Shown here in pieces: positions 17,742 through 25,697 of a stretch of 64,000 nt of DNA; position 1 is the stretch's first letter; each line of letters begins with the position of its first letter. Both the position numbers and the translations under genes were made by a program. Below the pieces are notes generated by a model. The model searched no databases. It saw nothing but the letters and a program-made list of their open reading frames with translations, and was not told the origin of the DNA. Source of the DNA: Nocardioides agri. GTDB lineage: Bacteria; Actinomycetota; Actinomycetes; Propionibacteriales; Nocardioidaceae. The stretch is from the NCBI RefSeq assembly GCF_013778305.1, contig NZ_JACEIC010000002.1:2753669-2817668 (forward strand). The letters run 5' to 3'.

Positions 17742-18495
17742 GTGGTTCGAGCAGACGGCCGCCTCCGGGTCGCTGGTGCTCGCGGTGCCGGTCGCGCTGC
17801 TCGCCGGCCTCGTGTCGTTCTTCTCCCCGTGCGTGATCCCGCTGCTGCCGGGCTACCTGTCCTACGCCACCGGCCTCTCGGGCGCCGACCTGGCCAACGG
17901 CGTCGCCGGCACCCGCCGCGGCCGGATGTTCGTCGGCTCGGTGCTGTTCGTGGCCGGCTTCGCCACGGTCTTCGTGATCCTCGGGACCGTCACCGGCGCC
18001 CTCGGCGTGTGGCTGGTCGAGTGGAGCAGCGAGCTCGCCGTCGTGCTCGGCGTCGCGATGATCCTGCTGGGGCTGGCGTTCGCGGGCTGGCTGCCGGGGC
18101 TCAACCGGGAGTGGCGGGTCCACAAGGTGCCCGCGGTGGGCCTCGCGGCCGCGCCGCTGCTCGGCTTCCTCTTCGGTCTCGGCTGGACGCCGTGCATGGG
18201 GCCCACGCTGGCGGCGATCCAGCTGCTGGCCCTCACCGAGGGCAGCGTCGGCCGGGGCGCGTTCCTCTCCGTCGTCTACGCGCTCGGGCTCGGCATCCCG
18301 TTCATCGTCGCCGGCCTGGCCTACGAGAAGGCGCTCGCGACCGTCGGCTGGGTACGCCGCCACCAGGTCTGGGTGATGCGCGCCGGCGGGCTGATGCTCG
18401 TCGCGGTCGGCGTCCTGCTGGTCACCGGCTGGTGGGCCGAGGCCGTCAGCTGGGTCCAGGTCCGGCTCGTCAACGGGACGGAGACCGCGATATGA
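17734..18495 (+). CDS. ccdA: cytochrome c biogenesis protein CcdA
   Basis: CcdA moves reducing equivalents from cytoplasmic thioredoxin to extracytoplasmic thiol proteins. The 253-residue protein has about six hydrophobic membrane segments. The two redox cysteines are in the conserved 'FFSPCVIPLLPGYLSYA' of the first segment and 'GLGWTPCMGPTLAAI' of the fourth. It overlaps the TlpA-like gene by 8 bp and resB by 4 bp. Confidence 0.95.
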   Translation: MAEWFEQTAASGSLVLAVPVALLAGLVSFFSPCVIPLLPGYLSYATGLSGADLANGVAGTRRGRMFVGSVLFVAGFATVFVILGTVTGALGVWLVEWSSELAVVLGVAMILLGLAFAGWLPGLNREWRVHKVPAVGLAAAPLLGFLFGLGWTPCMGPTLAAIQLLALTEGSVGRGAFLSVVYALGLGIPFIVAGLAYEKALATVGWVRRHQVWVMRAGGLMLVAVGVLLVTGWWAEAVSWVQVRLVNGTETAI

Positions 18496-20087
18496 GCACC
18501 GCCCCCCGCACCGCACTGAGCACCCGTCCGCCCGAGGACGACCGCCGCCCCGGCGAGCTGACGTTCAAGGAGCTGCTGCGCTGGACCTGGCGGCAGCTCA
18601 CCTCGATGCGCACCGCGCTGATCCTCCTGCTCCTGCTCGCGCTCGCCGCGATCCCCGGGTCGGTGATCCCGCAGGAGGGCGTCGACTCGCTCAAGACCTC
18701 CAACTGGCAGACCGACCACCCCCAGCTCACCCCGGTCTACGAGCGGCTCGGGCTCTTCTCGGTCTACGACTCCGCGTGGTTCTCCGCGATCTACATCCTG
18801 CTGATGCTGTCGCTGGTCGGCTGCATCCTGCCCCGCACGCTGCACTACTGGCGCGGCCTGCGGGCACAGCCGCCGGCGGCGCCGCGCAACCTGGAGCGGC
18901 TGCCGGACCACACGTCGTACGAGACCGCCGAGGACCCCGAGGACGTGCTCGAGCGGGCGCGCGCCGTGCTGAAGCGCCGCCGCTACCGCCTCCGCCCGGG
19001 CGACGACGGTGACCTGGCGATCTCCGCCGAGCGCGGCTACCTTCGCGAGGCCGGCAACCTGGTCTTCCACCTGTCCGTGCTGATCGTCCTGGTCGGCTTC
19101 GCGATGGGCAGCATGCTGGGCTACAAGGGCGGCGCGATCCTGCTCGTGGGCGACGACTACGGCTTCGCCAACGACCTCACGCAGTACGACGACTTCGACC
19201 CCGGCAGCCTCTTCTCGGCCGACGACCTCGACCCCTTCTCGTTCACGATCGACGACTTCGACGTCGACTGGCTGACGGAAGGCCCGCGGGCCGGCATGGC
19301 GCGCGGCTTCGAGTCCCACCTCAGCTACCGCGAGTCGCCCGACGCCGACGAGAAGACCTACGACCTCAAGGTCAACCACCCGCTCACGATCGGCGACACC
19401 GACGTGTTCCTCATCGGTCACGGGTACGCGCCGGTGATCACGGTCAAGGACGGCAACGGCGACGTCGTCTGGAGCGAGCCGACGGTCTTCCTGCCGCTCG
19501 ACCAGTCGTTCCGGTCCGTCGGCGTGGTCAAGGCGCCCGACGCCGAGCCGACCCAGATCGGGCTGGAGGGGGAGTTCTACCCCACGGTCGCGTTCTCGGA
19601 GGAGACCGGCAGCTACTACTCGCTGTTCGGCAAGGACGTCGACCCGATGATCTCGATGCTCGTCTACACCGGCGACCTCGGCATGGACGACGGCGCCGCG
19701 CAGTCGGTCTACTCGCTGGACAAGTCGAAGACCAACATGCTGGAGAACGAGGACGGCACGCCGTACCGCATCGACCTCCGGCCGGGCGAGACGGCGGAGC
19801 TGCCCGAGGGGCTCGGCACGGTGAGCTTCGACGGGCTGCAGCGCTGGAACAAGATCCAGATCAGCCAGACGCCCGGCAAGTGGATCGCGCTGATCGGCGT
19901 GGTGCTGGCGCTGATCGGGCTGCTCGGGTCGCTCTTCATCCGCCCCCGCCGGGTCTGGGTTCGCGCCCGTCGCGAGGGTGACGGCACACTGGTCGAGGTG
20001 GCCGCGCTCGACAGGTCCGGTGGTGGCGACACCTCCGTCGTCGTCGACGAGCTCGTGGCCGCACTCCGAGGAGAGGACAAGTCGTGA
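18492..20087 (+). CDS. resB: cytochrome c biogenesis protein ResB (Ccs1)
   Basis: ResB forms, with CcsB/ResC, the system II complex that exports haem and attaches it to apocytochrome c. The 531-residue protein has N-terminal membrane segments ('MRTALILLLLLALAAIPGSV', 'WFSAIYILLMLSLVGCILP'), a third near 185 ('FHLSVLIVLVGFAMGSM'), a large extracytoplasmic domain and a final segment ('WIALIGVVLALIGLLGSL'). An Asp/Tyr-rich stretch around 215-260 is exposed outside. It overlaps ccdA and ccsB by 4 nt each. Confidence 0.95.
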   Translation: MSTAPRTALSTRPPEDDRRPGELTFKELLRWTWRQLTSMRTALILLLLLALAAIPGSVIPQEGVDSLKTSNWQTDHPQLTPVYERLGLFSVYDSAWFSAIYILLMLSLVGCILPRTLHYWRGLRAQPPAAPRNLERLPDHTSYETAEDPEDVLERARAVLKRRRYRLRPGDDGDLAISAERGYLREAGNLVFHLSVLIVLVGFAMGSMLGYKGGAILLVGDDYGFANDLTQYDDFDPGSLFSADDLDPFSFTIDDFDVDWLTEGPRAGMARGFESHLSYRESPDADEKTYDLKVNHPLTIGDTDVFLIGHGYAPVITVKDGNGDVVWSEPTVFLPLDQSFRSVGVVKAPDAEPTQIGLEGEFYPTVAFSEETGSYYSLFGKDVDPMISMLVYTGDLGMDDGAAQSVYSLDKSKTNMLENEDGTPYRIDLRPGETAELPEGLGTVSFDGLQRWNKIQISQTPGKWIALIGVVLALIGLLGSLFIRPRRVWVRARREGDGTLVEVAALDRSGGGDTSVVVDELVAALRGEDKS

Positions 20088-21070
20088 CTGACGCCGCGTG
20101 GGAGAGCCTGAGCAACCAGGCCGTGGCCGCCGCCGGGCTCGTGTACTTCCTGGCCCTGCTGGCGCACCTCGTCGAGTGGGCGTCGCTGCGCAAGGTGCCG
20201 GTGACCGCCGTCGCGGCCGCCTCCGCGGACGCGGCCGGTGGCGTCGCGGTCGACACCGCACCGCCCGGGGACGAGTCGGCGCCGCGCCGCGCCGAGATGT
20301 TCGGTCGGCTCGGCTACCTGCTCACCTGCCTGGCGGTCGCGATCCAGTTCGTCGGCCTGGTCGGACGCGGCATGGCCGCGGACCCCAACCGGGTGCCGTG
20401 GGGCAACATGTACGAGTTCACGCTGGCCGGCACCTGGGTGGTCGCGCTCCTCTACGTCGTGCTCTGCCGGCGGCTGAAGCTCGCGTGGATGGCGCCGATC
20501 GTGCTGGCGTTCGTGCTGACCGTCCTCATGGTGGCCGTCATCTGGCTCTACGCGCCGGTCGCGCCGCTGACCGAGGCGCTCTCGTCGTACTGGCTGGTCA
20601 TCCACGTCGTGTCCGCGATCATCGCCACCGGCGCGTTCACGCTCGGCGGCATCACCTCCGCGCTCTACCTCGTCAAGGCGCGGAGGCCGGGGACGGAGAC
20701 CGGCTACGTCGGCCGCCTGCCGCAGCCCGAGGTGCTCGACCGGGTCTCGTATCGGCTGCACGCGTTCGGCTTCCCCGTGTGGACGTTCGCGGTGCTGATC
20801 ACCGGACCCATCTGGGCGCACCAGGCCTGGTCGTCGTACTGGAACTGGGACCCCAAGGAGGTGTGGGCCTTCATCACCTGGGTCGTCTACGCGGCGTACC
20901 TCCACGCCCGCACCACGGCCGGCTGGAAGGGCCGCAACGCCGCGATCCTCGCCCTGGTCGGCATGGCGACGCTGTGGTTCAACTTCATCGGGATCAACTA
21001 CTTCTCGACGACCTCGCAGCACTCCTACGCCGACAGCGCGCCCGCTCCGGCGCTGAGTCGAGACCTCTGA
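20084..21070 (+). CDS. ccsB: cytochrome c biogenesis protein CcsB (ResC/CcsA family)
   Basis: The 328-residue polytopic protein carries the haem-handling WWD-type motif 'QAWSSYWNWDPKEVWAFIT' near residues 245-265, flanked by membrane segments with conserved His residues ('WLVIHVVSAII', 'YLHARTTAGWKG'). It completes the system II cytochrome c synthetase with ResB. It is the last gene of a run that begins at hemL and has overlaps or 2-nt gaps throughout, so haem synthesis and cytochrome maturation may share a transcript. Confidence 0.95.
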   Translation: MTDAAWESLSNQAVAAAGLVYFLALLAHLVEWASLRKVPVTAVAAASADAAGGVAVDTAPPGDESAPRRAEMFGRLGYLLTCLAVAIQFVGLVGRGMAADPNRVPWGNMYEFTLAGTWVVALLYVVLCRRLKLAWMAPIVLAFVLTVLMVAVIWLYAPVAPLTEALSSYWLVIHVVSAIIATGAFTLGGITSALYLVKARRPGTETGYVGRLPQPEVLDRVSYRLHAFGFPVWTFAVLITGPIWAHQAWSSYWNWDPKEVWAFITWVVYAAYLHARTTAGWKGRNAAILALVGMATLWFNFIGINYFSTTSQHSYADSAPAPALSRDL

Positions 21071-21085
21071 CGACCGACTCGACCG

Positions 21086-21295
21086 TCAGGTGGCCTCGGG
21101 GTCCTCGGGGTGCTTGCGCTTGCGGTCGAGGTCGCGGAGGAAGTCCGGGTCGTCGTCGGGGCCGATGATCCGCGGCGGCTCCGAGCGGCGCTGCGGACGC
21201 TTCGGCAGGGCGGGGCCGCCGGCTCGCTGCACGGCGCGGGTCACGAGATAGACCGTGAGCGCGACGAGGATCACCACGAGCAGGAATCTGAGCAC
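21086..21295 (-). CDS. small membrane protein of unknown function
   Basis: This 69-residue protein has one N-terminal membrane segment ('MLRFLLVVILVALTVYLVTR') followed by a basic and acidic cytoplasmic tail ending 'DLDRKRKHPEDPEAT'. I do not recognise the family. A TACCCT box lies 6 nt before the GTG start, so the gene is probably leaderless. It is convergent with ccsB (15 bp between stops) and divergent from the DUF4229 gene, with only 44 bp between the two starts. Confidence 0.65.
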   Translation of the reverse strand: MLRFLLVVILVALTVYLVTRAVQRAGGPALPKRPQRRSEPPRIIGPDDDPDFLRDLDRKRKHPEDPEAT

Positions 21296-21301
21296 CCCTC
21301 C

Positions 21302-21333
21302 AGGGTAGAGCGCCCGTGGTGAGCACCTACCCT
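21302..21333. promoter_or_regulatory. divergent leaderless promoter pair
   Basis: TACCCT occurs on both strands: minus-strand at 21307-21302, 6 nt before the GTG at 21295, and plus-strand at 21328-21333, 6 nt before the GTG at 21340. The two -10 boxes are 20 bp apart, so the promoters must use overlapping DNA. No clear -35 box is seen. Confidence 0.65.
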
Positions 21334-21339
21334 GAACCC

Positions 21340-21600
21340 GTGAAGGAGTTCTGGGTCTACACGCTGCTGCGCCTCGTCCTCTTCCTCGCGTCCCTCGGGA
21401 TCGTCGTGGGCGCGTGGGTCCTGATCGCGGGCGAGTTCAACCTGCTGGTGGCGATCGTGGCCGCGTTCCTGATGAGCGGGCTCGGCTCCTACTACCTGCT
21501 CGACCGGCAGCGCGAGGCCTTCGCCCGGCGCGTGGAGGGGCGGGCCGAGAGGGCCTCGGCCAAGATCGAGGAGCTGCGGTCCAAGGAGGACGCGGACTAG
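21340..21600 (+). CDS. DUF4229 family small membrane protein
   Basis: The 86-residue protein has two membrane segments ('YTLLRLVLFLASLGIVVGAW' and 'LLVAIVAAFLMSGLGSYYLL') and a basic, charged cytoplasmic tail ('DRQREAFARRVEGRAERASA'). This is the DUF4229 pattern, of unknown function, commonly located beside menA in actinobacteria. I chose the GTG at 21340 because TACCCT lies 6 nt before it; an upstream in-frame GTG at 21316 would put the box inside the gene. Its TAG stop shares CTAG with the stop codon of menA on the other strand. Confidence 0.8.
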   Translation: MKEFWVYTLLRLVLFLASLGIVVGAWVLIAGEFNLLVAIVAAFLMSGLGSYYLLDRQREAFARRVEGRAERASAKIEELRSKEDAD

Positions 21601-22472
21601 CGTCCGAGCACCAGCCCGGCCGCGACCAGCGCCGCCCACGCGAGCTCGGCGAGCCCGGTCTGCTGCAGCACCGGGATCAGGCCCGGTCCGGTGGCGCCGC
21701 CGCGCACCGTCCGGACCGCCGGGAGCGCGAGCACCAGGAAGCCGACGGCGGCGACGGCGTACGGCGTGGTGACGAGGGCGACCGCGAAGATCGCGACCGT
21801 GGCGAGGACCACCAGGGCGACGTAGAGGCGGCGGGTGCCGCGGTCGCCGAGCGCGACGGCCAGGGTGCGCTTCCCGGCGAGCGTGTCGGTCGGGATGTCG
21901 CGCAGGTTGTTGGCGACCAGGATCGCGCAGGCGAGCGCGCCGACGCCGACGGCGGCCCAGAGCGCCGCCCACTCCCAGGTCTCGGTCTGCACGTACGTCG
22001 TGCCGACGACGGCCACCAGCCCGAAGAAGACGAACACCATGACCTCGCCGAGGCCGAGGTAGCCGTAGGGCTTCGAGCCGCCGGTGTAGAACCACGCCGC
22101 GAGCATCGACACCAGGCCGACGGCGACCAGCCACCAGGCGGTCGTCACGGCGAGCACCAGCCCGGCCACGCCCGCCACCCCGAACGCGAGGAACGCCGCG
22201 CGCTTCACCGCCGCCGGAGCAGCGGCCCCCGACCCGACGAGGCGCATCGGGCCGACGCGGTCGGCGTCGGTGCCGCGGATGCCGTCGGAGTAGTCGTTGG
22301 CGTAGTTGACCGCCACCTGGAGCGCCAGCGCGACCACGAGCGCGAGCAGCGCCTTCCACGCCACGAAGCCGTGGACGTACGCCGCGACGCCGGAGCCGGC
22401 GAGCACGGGCGACACGGCTGCGGGCAGGGTGCGCGGCCGGGCGCCGGCGAGCCACTGTGCGGGAGTTGCCAC
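21597..22472 (-). CDS. menA: 1,4-dihydroxy-2-naphthoate polyprenyltransferase
   Basis: MenA attaches the polyprenyl tail to 1,4-dihydroxy-2-naphthoate, giving demethylmenaquinone, in the membrane. The 291-residue UbiA-family protein has multiple membrane segments and the two Asp-rich substrate motifs, 'NYANDYSDGIRGTD' near 56-69 and 'NNLRDIPTDTLAGKR' near 188-202. The prenyl donor probably comes from the polyprenyl synthase at 50.7 kb. The GTG start has GAATCT 6 nt upstream and no Shine-Dalgarno. The stop shares CTAG with the convergent DUF4229 gene. Confidence 0.95.
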   Translation of the reverse strand: MATPAQWLAGARPRTLPAAVSPVLAGSGVAAYVHGFVAWKALLALVVALALQVAVNYANDYSDGIRGTDADRVGPMRLVGSGAAAPAAVKRAAFLAFGVAGVAGLVLAVTTAWWLVAVGLVSMLAAWFYTGGSKPYGYLGLGEVMVFVFFGLVAVVGTTYVQTETWEWAALWAAVGVGALACAILVANNLRDIPTDTLAGKRTLAVALGDRGTRRLYVALVVLATVAIFAVALVTTPYAVAAVGFLVLALPAVRTVRGGATGPGLIPVLQQTGLAELAWAALVAAGLVLGR

Positions 22473-22482
22473 GAGGTGAGAT

Positions 22483-23742
22483 TCAAGCAGTCGCGGGCTG
22501 TCGCGCGCGCACCAGGTAGCGCTCGGCGGCGCGAGCGAACGCCGGCATCGCCAGCACGGCGACCGCGATGATGCCGCCGATCAGCAGCCAGCCCGTGGTG
22601 CCCCACTCCATCGCGAGGAACGTGAAGAGCGCCGGCGCCCACACGCTGCCCAGCGCGCCACCGAGCTGCGAGGCGCCCTGGTACTCGCCGCGCCGGTCGG
22701 GGTCGGACAGCTCGGAGAGGAAGCCCCAGTGGCCCGCGGACTGGAAGAGCTCCGCCCCGGTGACGGTCACGTGGCCCAGCCAGACCAGCGCGATCGTGAC
22801 CCAGCCGATCGTGTCGTGGGTGACGAGCACGATGAGGCACGAGCCGACGAAGAACGCGGCACTGATGCGGGACGCGCGCAGCGAGGTGGCGACCGACTCG
22901 ACCCCGCGCGCGGCCGGGACCTGGAGCAGCACCGCGAGCACGGTGTTGGTGCCGAAGAGCCAGGCGAGCAGCACGTGCGGGGCGTCGGTCTCCTGAACGA
23001 GCCACAGCGGGATCACGACGTTGAGCAGCACCTGGTTGGTGCCGAGCACGCCGTCGCAGGTCATCAGTCCGACGAAGCCGCGGTTGCGCAGCGCGCTGCC
23101 GCGCTTGTCCTTCGTGGCGACCGCCTTCTCGACGGGGGCGGCCACGGACTTGTCGTGCTGGGCGTCGGGCAGGCGGACGATGAGGACCGCGTTGGCGACC
23201 AGCACCGCGGCGGTGAGCCACGGCACCGCGCGGAGCATCGCCTCGCTGTCGAAGGCGAGCGCCAGCCCGCCGATCCCGGCGCCGAGGGTGAACCCGATGT
23301 TGAGCGCCGCCCGCATGAACGCCATCGACCGCACCCGCTCGTCGTGCGGGAACGCATCGATGGTGTAGGCGCCGCGGCCGGACCAGCCGGCGCTCTGCAC
23401 CAGCTCGAGCAGCACCATCAGCACCACGAACGTCGCGAAGCCGCCGATGAACGGCCACAGCAGGTAGAGGCCCGCCGTGCCGAACGCGCTCAGCGCCCAG
23501 GTGCGCTTGGGTCCGACCCGGTCGGAGAGCTTGCCGAGCGGGATCGCGAAGCAGAAGGACACGGCGCCCGCCGCGGTGAGGCCGATGCCGACCTGCGCGG
23601 CGCTGAGCCCGACGATCTGGGTGAAGAAGACCGCGCTGCCGGTCAGGAACGCGCCCTCGCCCGTCGCGAACAGCACCGACTGCACCGACAGGCGCCGGGC
23701 GAGCTGCGTCGGTGGGAGGAAGCGGTCGAGACGGGACGGCAC
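22483..23742 (-). CDS. major facilitator superfamily transporter
   Basis: The 419-residue protein has about 12 predicted membrane segments in two halves and the MFS cytoplasmic-loop motif 'GKLSDRVGPKRTWAL' between segments 2 and 3. A second-half loop has 'SELSDPDRRGEYQGASQLG', typical of drug- or metabolite-export MFS proteins. The substrate is unknown. It lies 10 nt upstream of menA on the same strand and may be co-transcribed. The GTG at 23742 is divergent from menE with 36 bp between starts. Confidence 0.85.
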   Translation of the reverse strand: MPSRLDRFLPPTQLARRLSVQSVLFATGEGAFLTGSAVFFTQIVGLSAAQVGIGLTAAGAVSFCFAIPLGKLSDRVGPKRTWALSAFGTAGLYLLWPFIGGFATFVVLMVLLELVQSAGWSGRGAYTIDAFPHDERVRSMAFMRAALNIGFTLGAGIGGLALAFDSEAMLRAVPWLTAAVLVANAVLIVRLPDAQHDKSVAAPVEKAVATKDKRGSALRNRGFVGLMTCDGVLGTNQVLLNVVIPLWLVQETDAPHVLLAWLFGTNTVLAVLLQVPAARGVESVATSLRASRISAAFFVGSCLIVLVTHDTIGWVTIALVWLGHVTVTGAELFQSAGHWGFLSELSDPDRRGEYQGASQLGGALGSVWAPALFTFLAMEWGTTGWLLIGGIIAVAVLAMPAFARAAERYLVRARQPATA

Positions 23743-23765
23743 GCGGGCATCCCATCACGCGCCAC

Positions 23766-23771
23766 TAGTGT
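23766..23771 (+). promoter_or_regulatory. leaderless -10 box of menE
   Basis: TAGTGT lies 7 nt before the menE GTG start. It is part of the palindromic ACTAGT, so a similar box could serve the divergent MFS gene. No -35 box is evident. Confidence 0.6.
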
Positions 23772-23778
23772 CGGTCGC

Positions 23779-24759
23779 GTGAATTCCACGCTCCGCGACG
23801 TCGCCGCCTGGCTGGCGGCCGACGACCCGGATCCGTGGGTGGTCGAGACCTCGGGCTCGACGGGCACGCCGAAGCGGGTGCTGCTCTCGAGGGCCGCCGT
23901 GCTCGCCTCCGTGACGGCGAGCGCACGCCGGGTCGGCGGGTCGGGCCGGTGGCTGCTCGCGCTGCCGCCGTCGTACGTCGCCGGCCTGCAGGTCGTGTGC
24001 CGGTCGCTGGTGGCCGGGCACGAGCCCGTGGTGCTCGAGGACGACTTCGCGGCCGCGACCGAGGCCCTCGGCGACGTGGACCGCTTCGTGTCGCTGGTCC
24101 CGACCCAGCTGCACCGGCTGCTCGACACCGACGCCGACGCGCTGCGGACCTTCCACACCGTGCTGCTCGGCGGTGGGCCGGTCGACGCCGCGCTCCGTGC
24201 CCGAGCCGCCGAGACAGGGGTGCGCGTGGTCGCGACCTACGGCTCCGCCGAGACCGCCGGCGGCTGCGTCTACGACGGCCTCCCGCTCGACGGCGTGGCC
24301 GTCGCGATCGGGGACGACGGCCGGGTGCGGATCGGCGGCCCGACGCTCTTCGACGGGTACGCCGGCGACCCGGCGCGCACCGCCGAGGTGCTGGTCGACG
24401 GCTGGTTCCTGACCTCCGACGCCGGGCGGCTCGACGAGGACGGCCGGCTGCAGGTGCTCGGCCGGATCGACGACATGGTCGTCAGCGGCGGCGTCAACGT
24501 GCCGGCCGCCGCGGTCGCCGCCCGCCTGCGCGAGCACCCGGCGGTGGCGACCGCGGAGGTGCTCGGCGTGCCCGACGAGGAGTGGGGCAACCGGGTCGTC
24601 GCGTTCGTGGTCGGGGACCTCGACCTCGACGCGGCGCGCGACTGGGTGGCGGCCCGGCACCCGCGCGCCTGGGCACCGCGCCAGGTGGTGCGCCTCGACG
24701 CGCTCCCGCTGCTGGGCAACGGCAAGGCGGACCGGCTGGCCCTCAAGGGGCTGGCGTGA
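23779..24759 (+). CDS. menE: o-succinylbenzoate-CoA ligase
   Basis: MenE activates o-succinylbenzoate as its CoA thioester. The 326-residue protein is short for the class because the N-terminal half-domain is reduced, as in other actinobacterial MenE. It has the P-loop 'VVETSGSTGTPKRVLLS', the 'ATYGSAETAGGCVYDG' motif, the hinge 'GRIDDMVVSGGVNVP' and the C-terminal catalytic Lys in 'LLGNGKADRLALK'. It heads the menE-menC-menD operon with GTGA overlaps. It is probably leaderless (TAGTGT, 7-nt gap). Confidence 0.93.
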   Translation: MNSTLRDVAAWLAADDPDPWVVETSGSTGTPKRVLLSRAAVLASVTASARRVGGSGRWLLALPPSYVAGLQVVCRSLVAGHEPVVLEDDFAAATEALGDVDRFVSLVPTQLHRLLDTDADALRTFHTVLLGGGPVDAALRARAAETGVRVVATYGSAETAGGCVYDGLPLDGVAVAIGDDGRVRIGGPTLFDGYAGDPARTAEVLVDGWFLTSDAGRLDEDGRLQVLGRIDDMVVSGGVNVPAAAVAARLREHPAVATAEVLGVPDEEWGNRVVAFVVGDLDLDAARDWVAARHPRAWAPRQVVRLDALPLLGNGKADRLALKGLA

Positions 24760-25697
24760 GGGTCTTCAGCCTGCCGATGCGCACCCGCTTCCGTGGCATC
24801 ACGGTCCGCGAGGGGATGCTGCTCCACGGGGACGCCGGCTGGGGCGAGTGGAGCCCCTTCCTGGAGTACGACGCGCGGGTCGCCGAGCCCTGGCTCCGCT
24901 GCGCCGAGGAGGCGGCCACCGGGGACTGGCCGGCGCCGCTGCGGGACGCCGTACCCGTCAACGTGACCGTGCCCGCCGTCGACGCCGAGCGCGCACACGC
25001 CATCGTCAGCGCGGGCGGCTGCCGCACGGCGAAGGTCAAGGTCGCGGAGCCCGGCCAGACGCTCGGCGACGACCAGGCCCGGCTCGAGGCGGTCCGCGAC
25101 GCGCTCGGGCCGGACGGCCGGGTGCGGATCGACGTCAACGGCCTCTGGGACCTCGACACCGCGCTCGCCTCGATCGGCGTGCTCGACCGGGCCGCCGGCG
25201 GCCTGGAGTACGTCGAGCAGCCGTGTGCCTCGGTCGAGGACCTCGCCGCCGTACGCCGTGCGGTCGACGTCCCGGTCGCGGCCGACGAGTCCATCCGCCG
25301 TGCGGCCGACCCCTACCGGGTCCGCGACCTCGAGGCCGCCGACGTGGCCGTGCTCAAGGTGCAGCCGCTCGGCGGCGTGCGGGCCTGCCTGCGGATCGCC
25401 GAGGACATCGGCCTGCCGGTGGTCGTCTCCTCGGCGCTGGAGACCAGCGTCGGCCTCGCGGCCGGCGTCGCGCTCGCCGCCGCGCTGCCGGAGCTGCCGT
25501 ACGCCTGCGGGCTCGCGACCGGGCAGCTGCTCGCGGGCGACGTCGTCACCGACCCGCTGCTGCCGGTGGCCGGCCTGCTGCCGGTGCGGGTGCCGACCGT
25601 CGACGAGGCGCTGGTCGCCGCCGACCCCGACCGGGTCGCGCACTGGTCGGCCCGGCTCGCCGAGGTCCGGGCCGTGCGGCAGGATCCTTCGTCGTGA
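24756..25697 (+). CDS. menC: o-succinylbenzoate synthase
   Basis: MenC dehydrates SHCHC to o-succinylbenzoate. The 313-residue enolase-superfamily enzyme shows the KxK motif ('AKVKV', Lys93 and Lys95), metal ligands Asp126 ('RIDVNG'), Glu154 ('YVEQPC') and Asp177 ('AADES'), and the opposite-face Lys201 in 'VLKVQPLGG'. It overlaps menE and menD by 4 nt, which makes the operon order E-C-D. Confidence 0.95.
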   Translation: MRVFSLPMRTRFRGITVREGMLLHGDAGWGEWSPFLEYDARVAEPWLRCAEEAATGDWPAPLRDAVPVNVTVPAVDAERAHAIVSAGGCRTAKVKVAEPGQTLGDDQARLEAVRDALGPDGRVRIDVNGLWDLDTALASIGVLDRAAGGLEYVEQPCASVEDLAAVRRAVDVPVAADESIRRAADPYRVRDLEAADVAVLKVQPLGGVRACLRIAEDIGLPVVVSSALETSVGLAAGVALAAALPELPYACGLATGQLLAGDVVTDPLLPVAGLLPVRVPTVDEALVAADPDRVAHWSARLAEVRAVRQDPSS

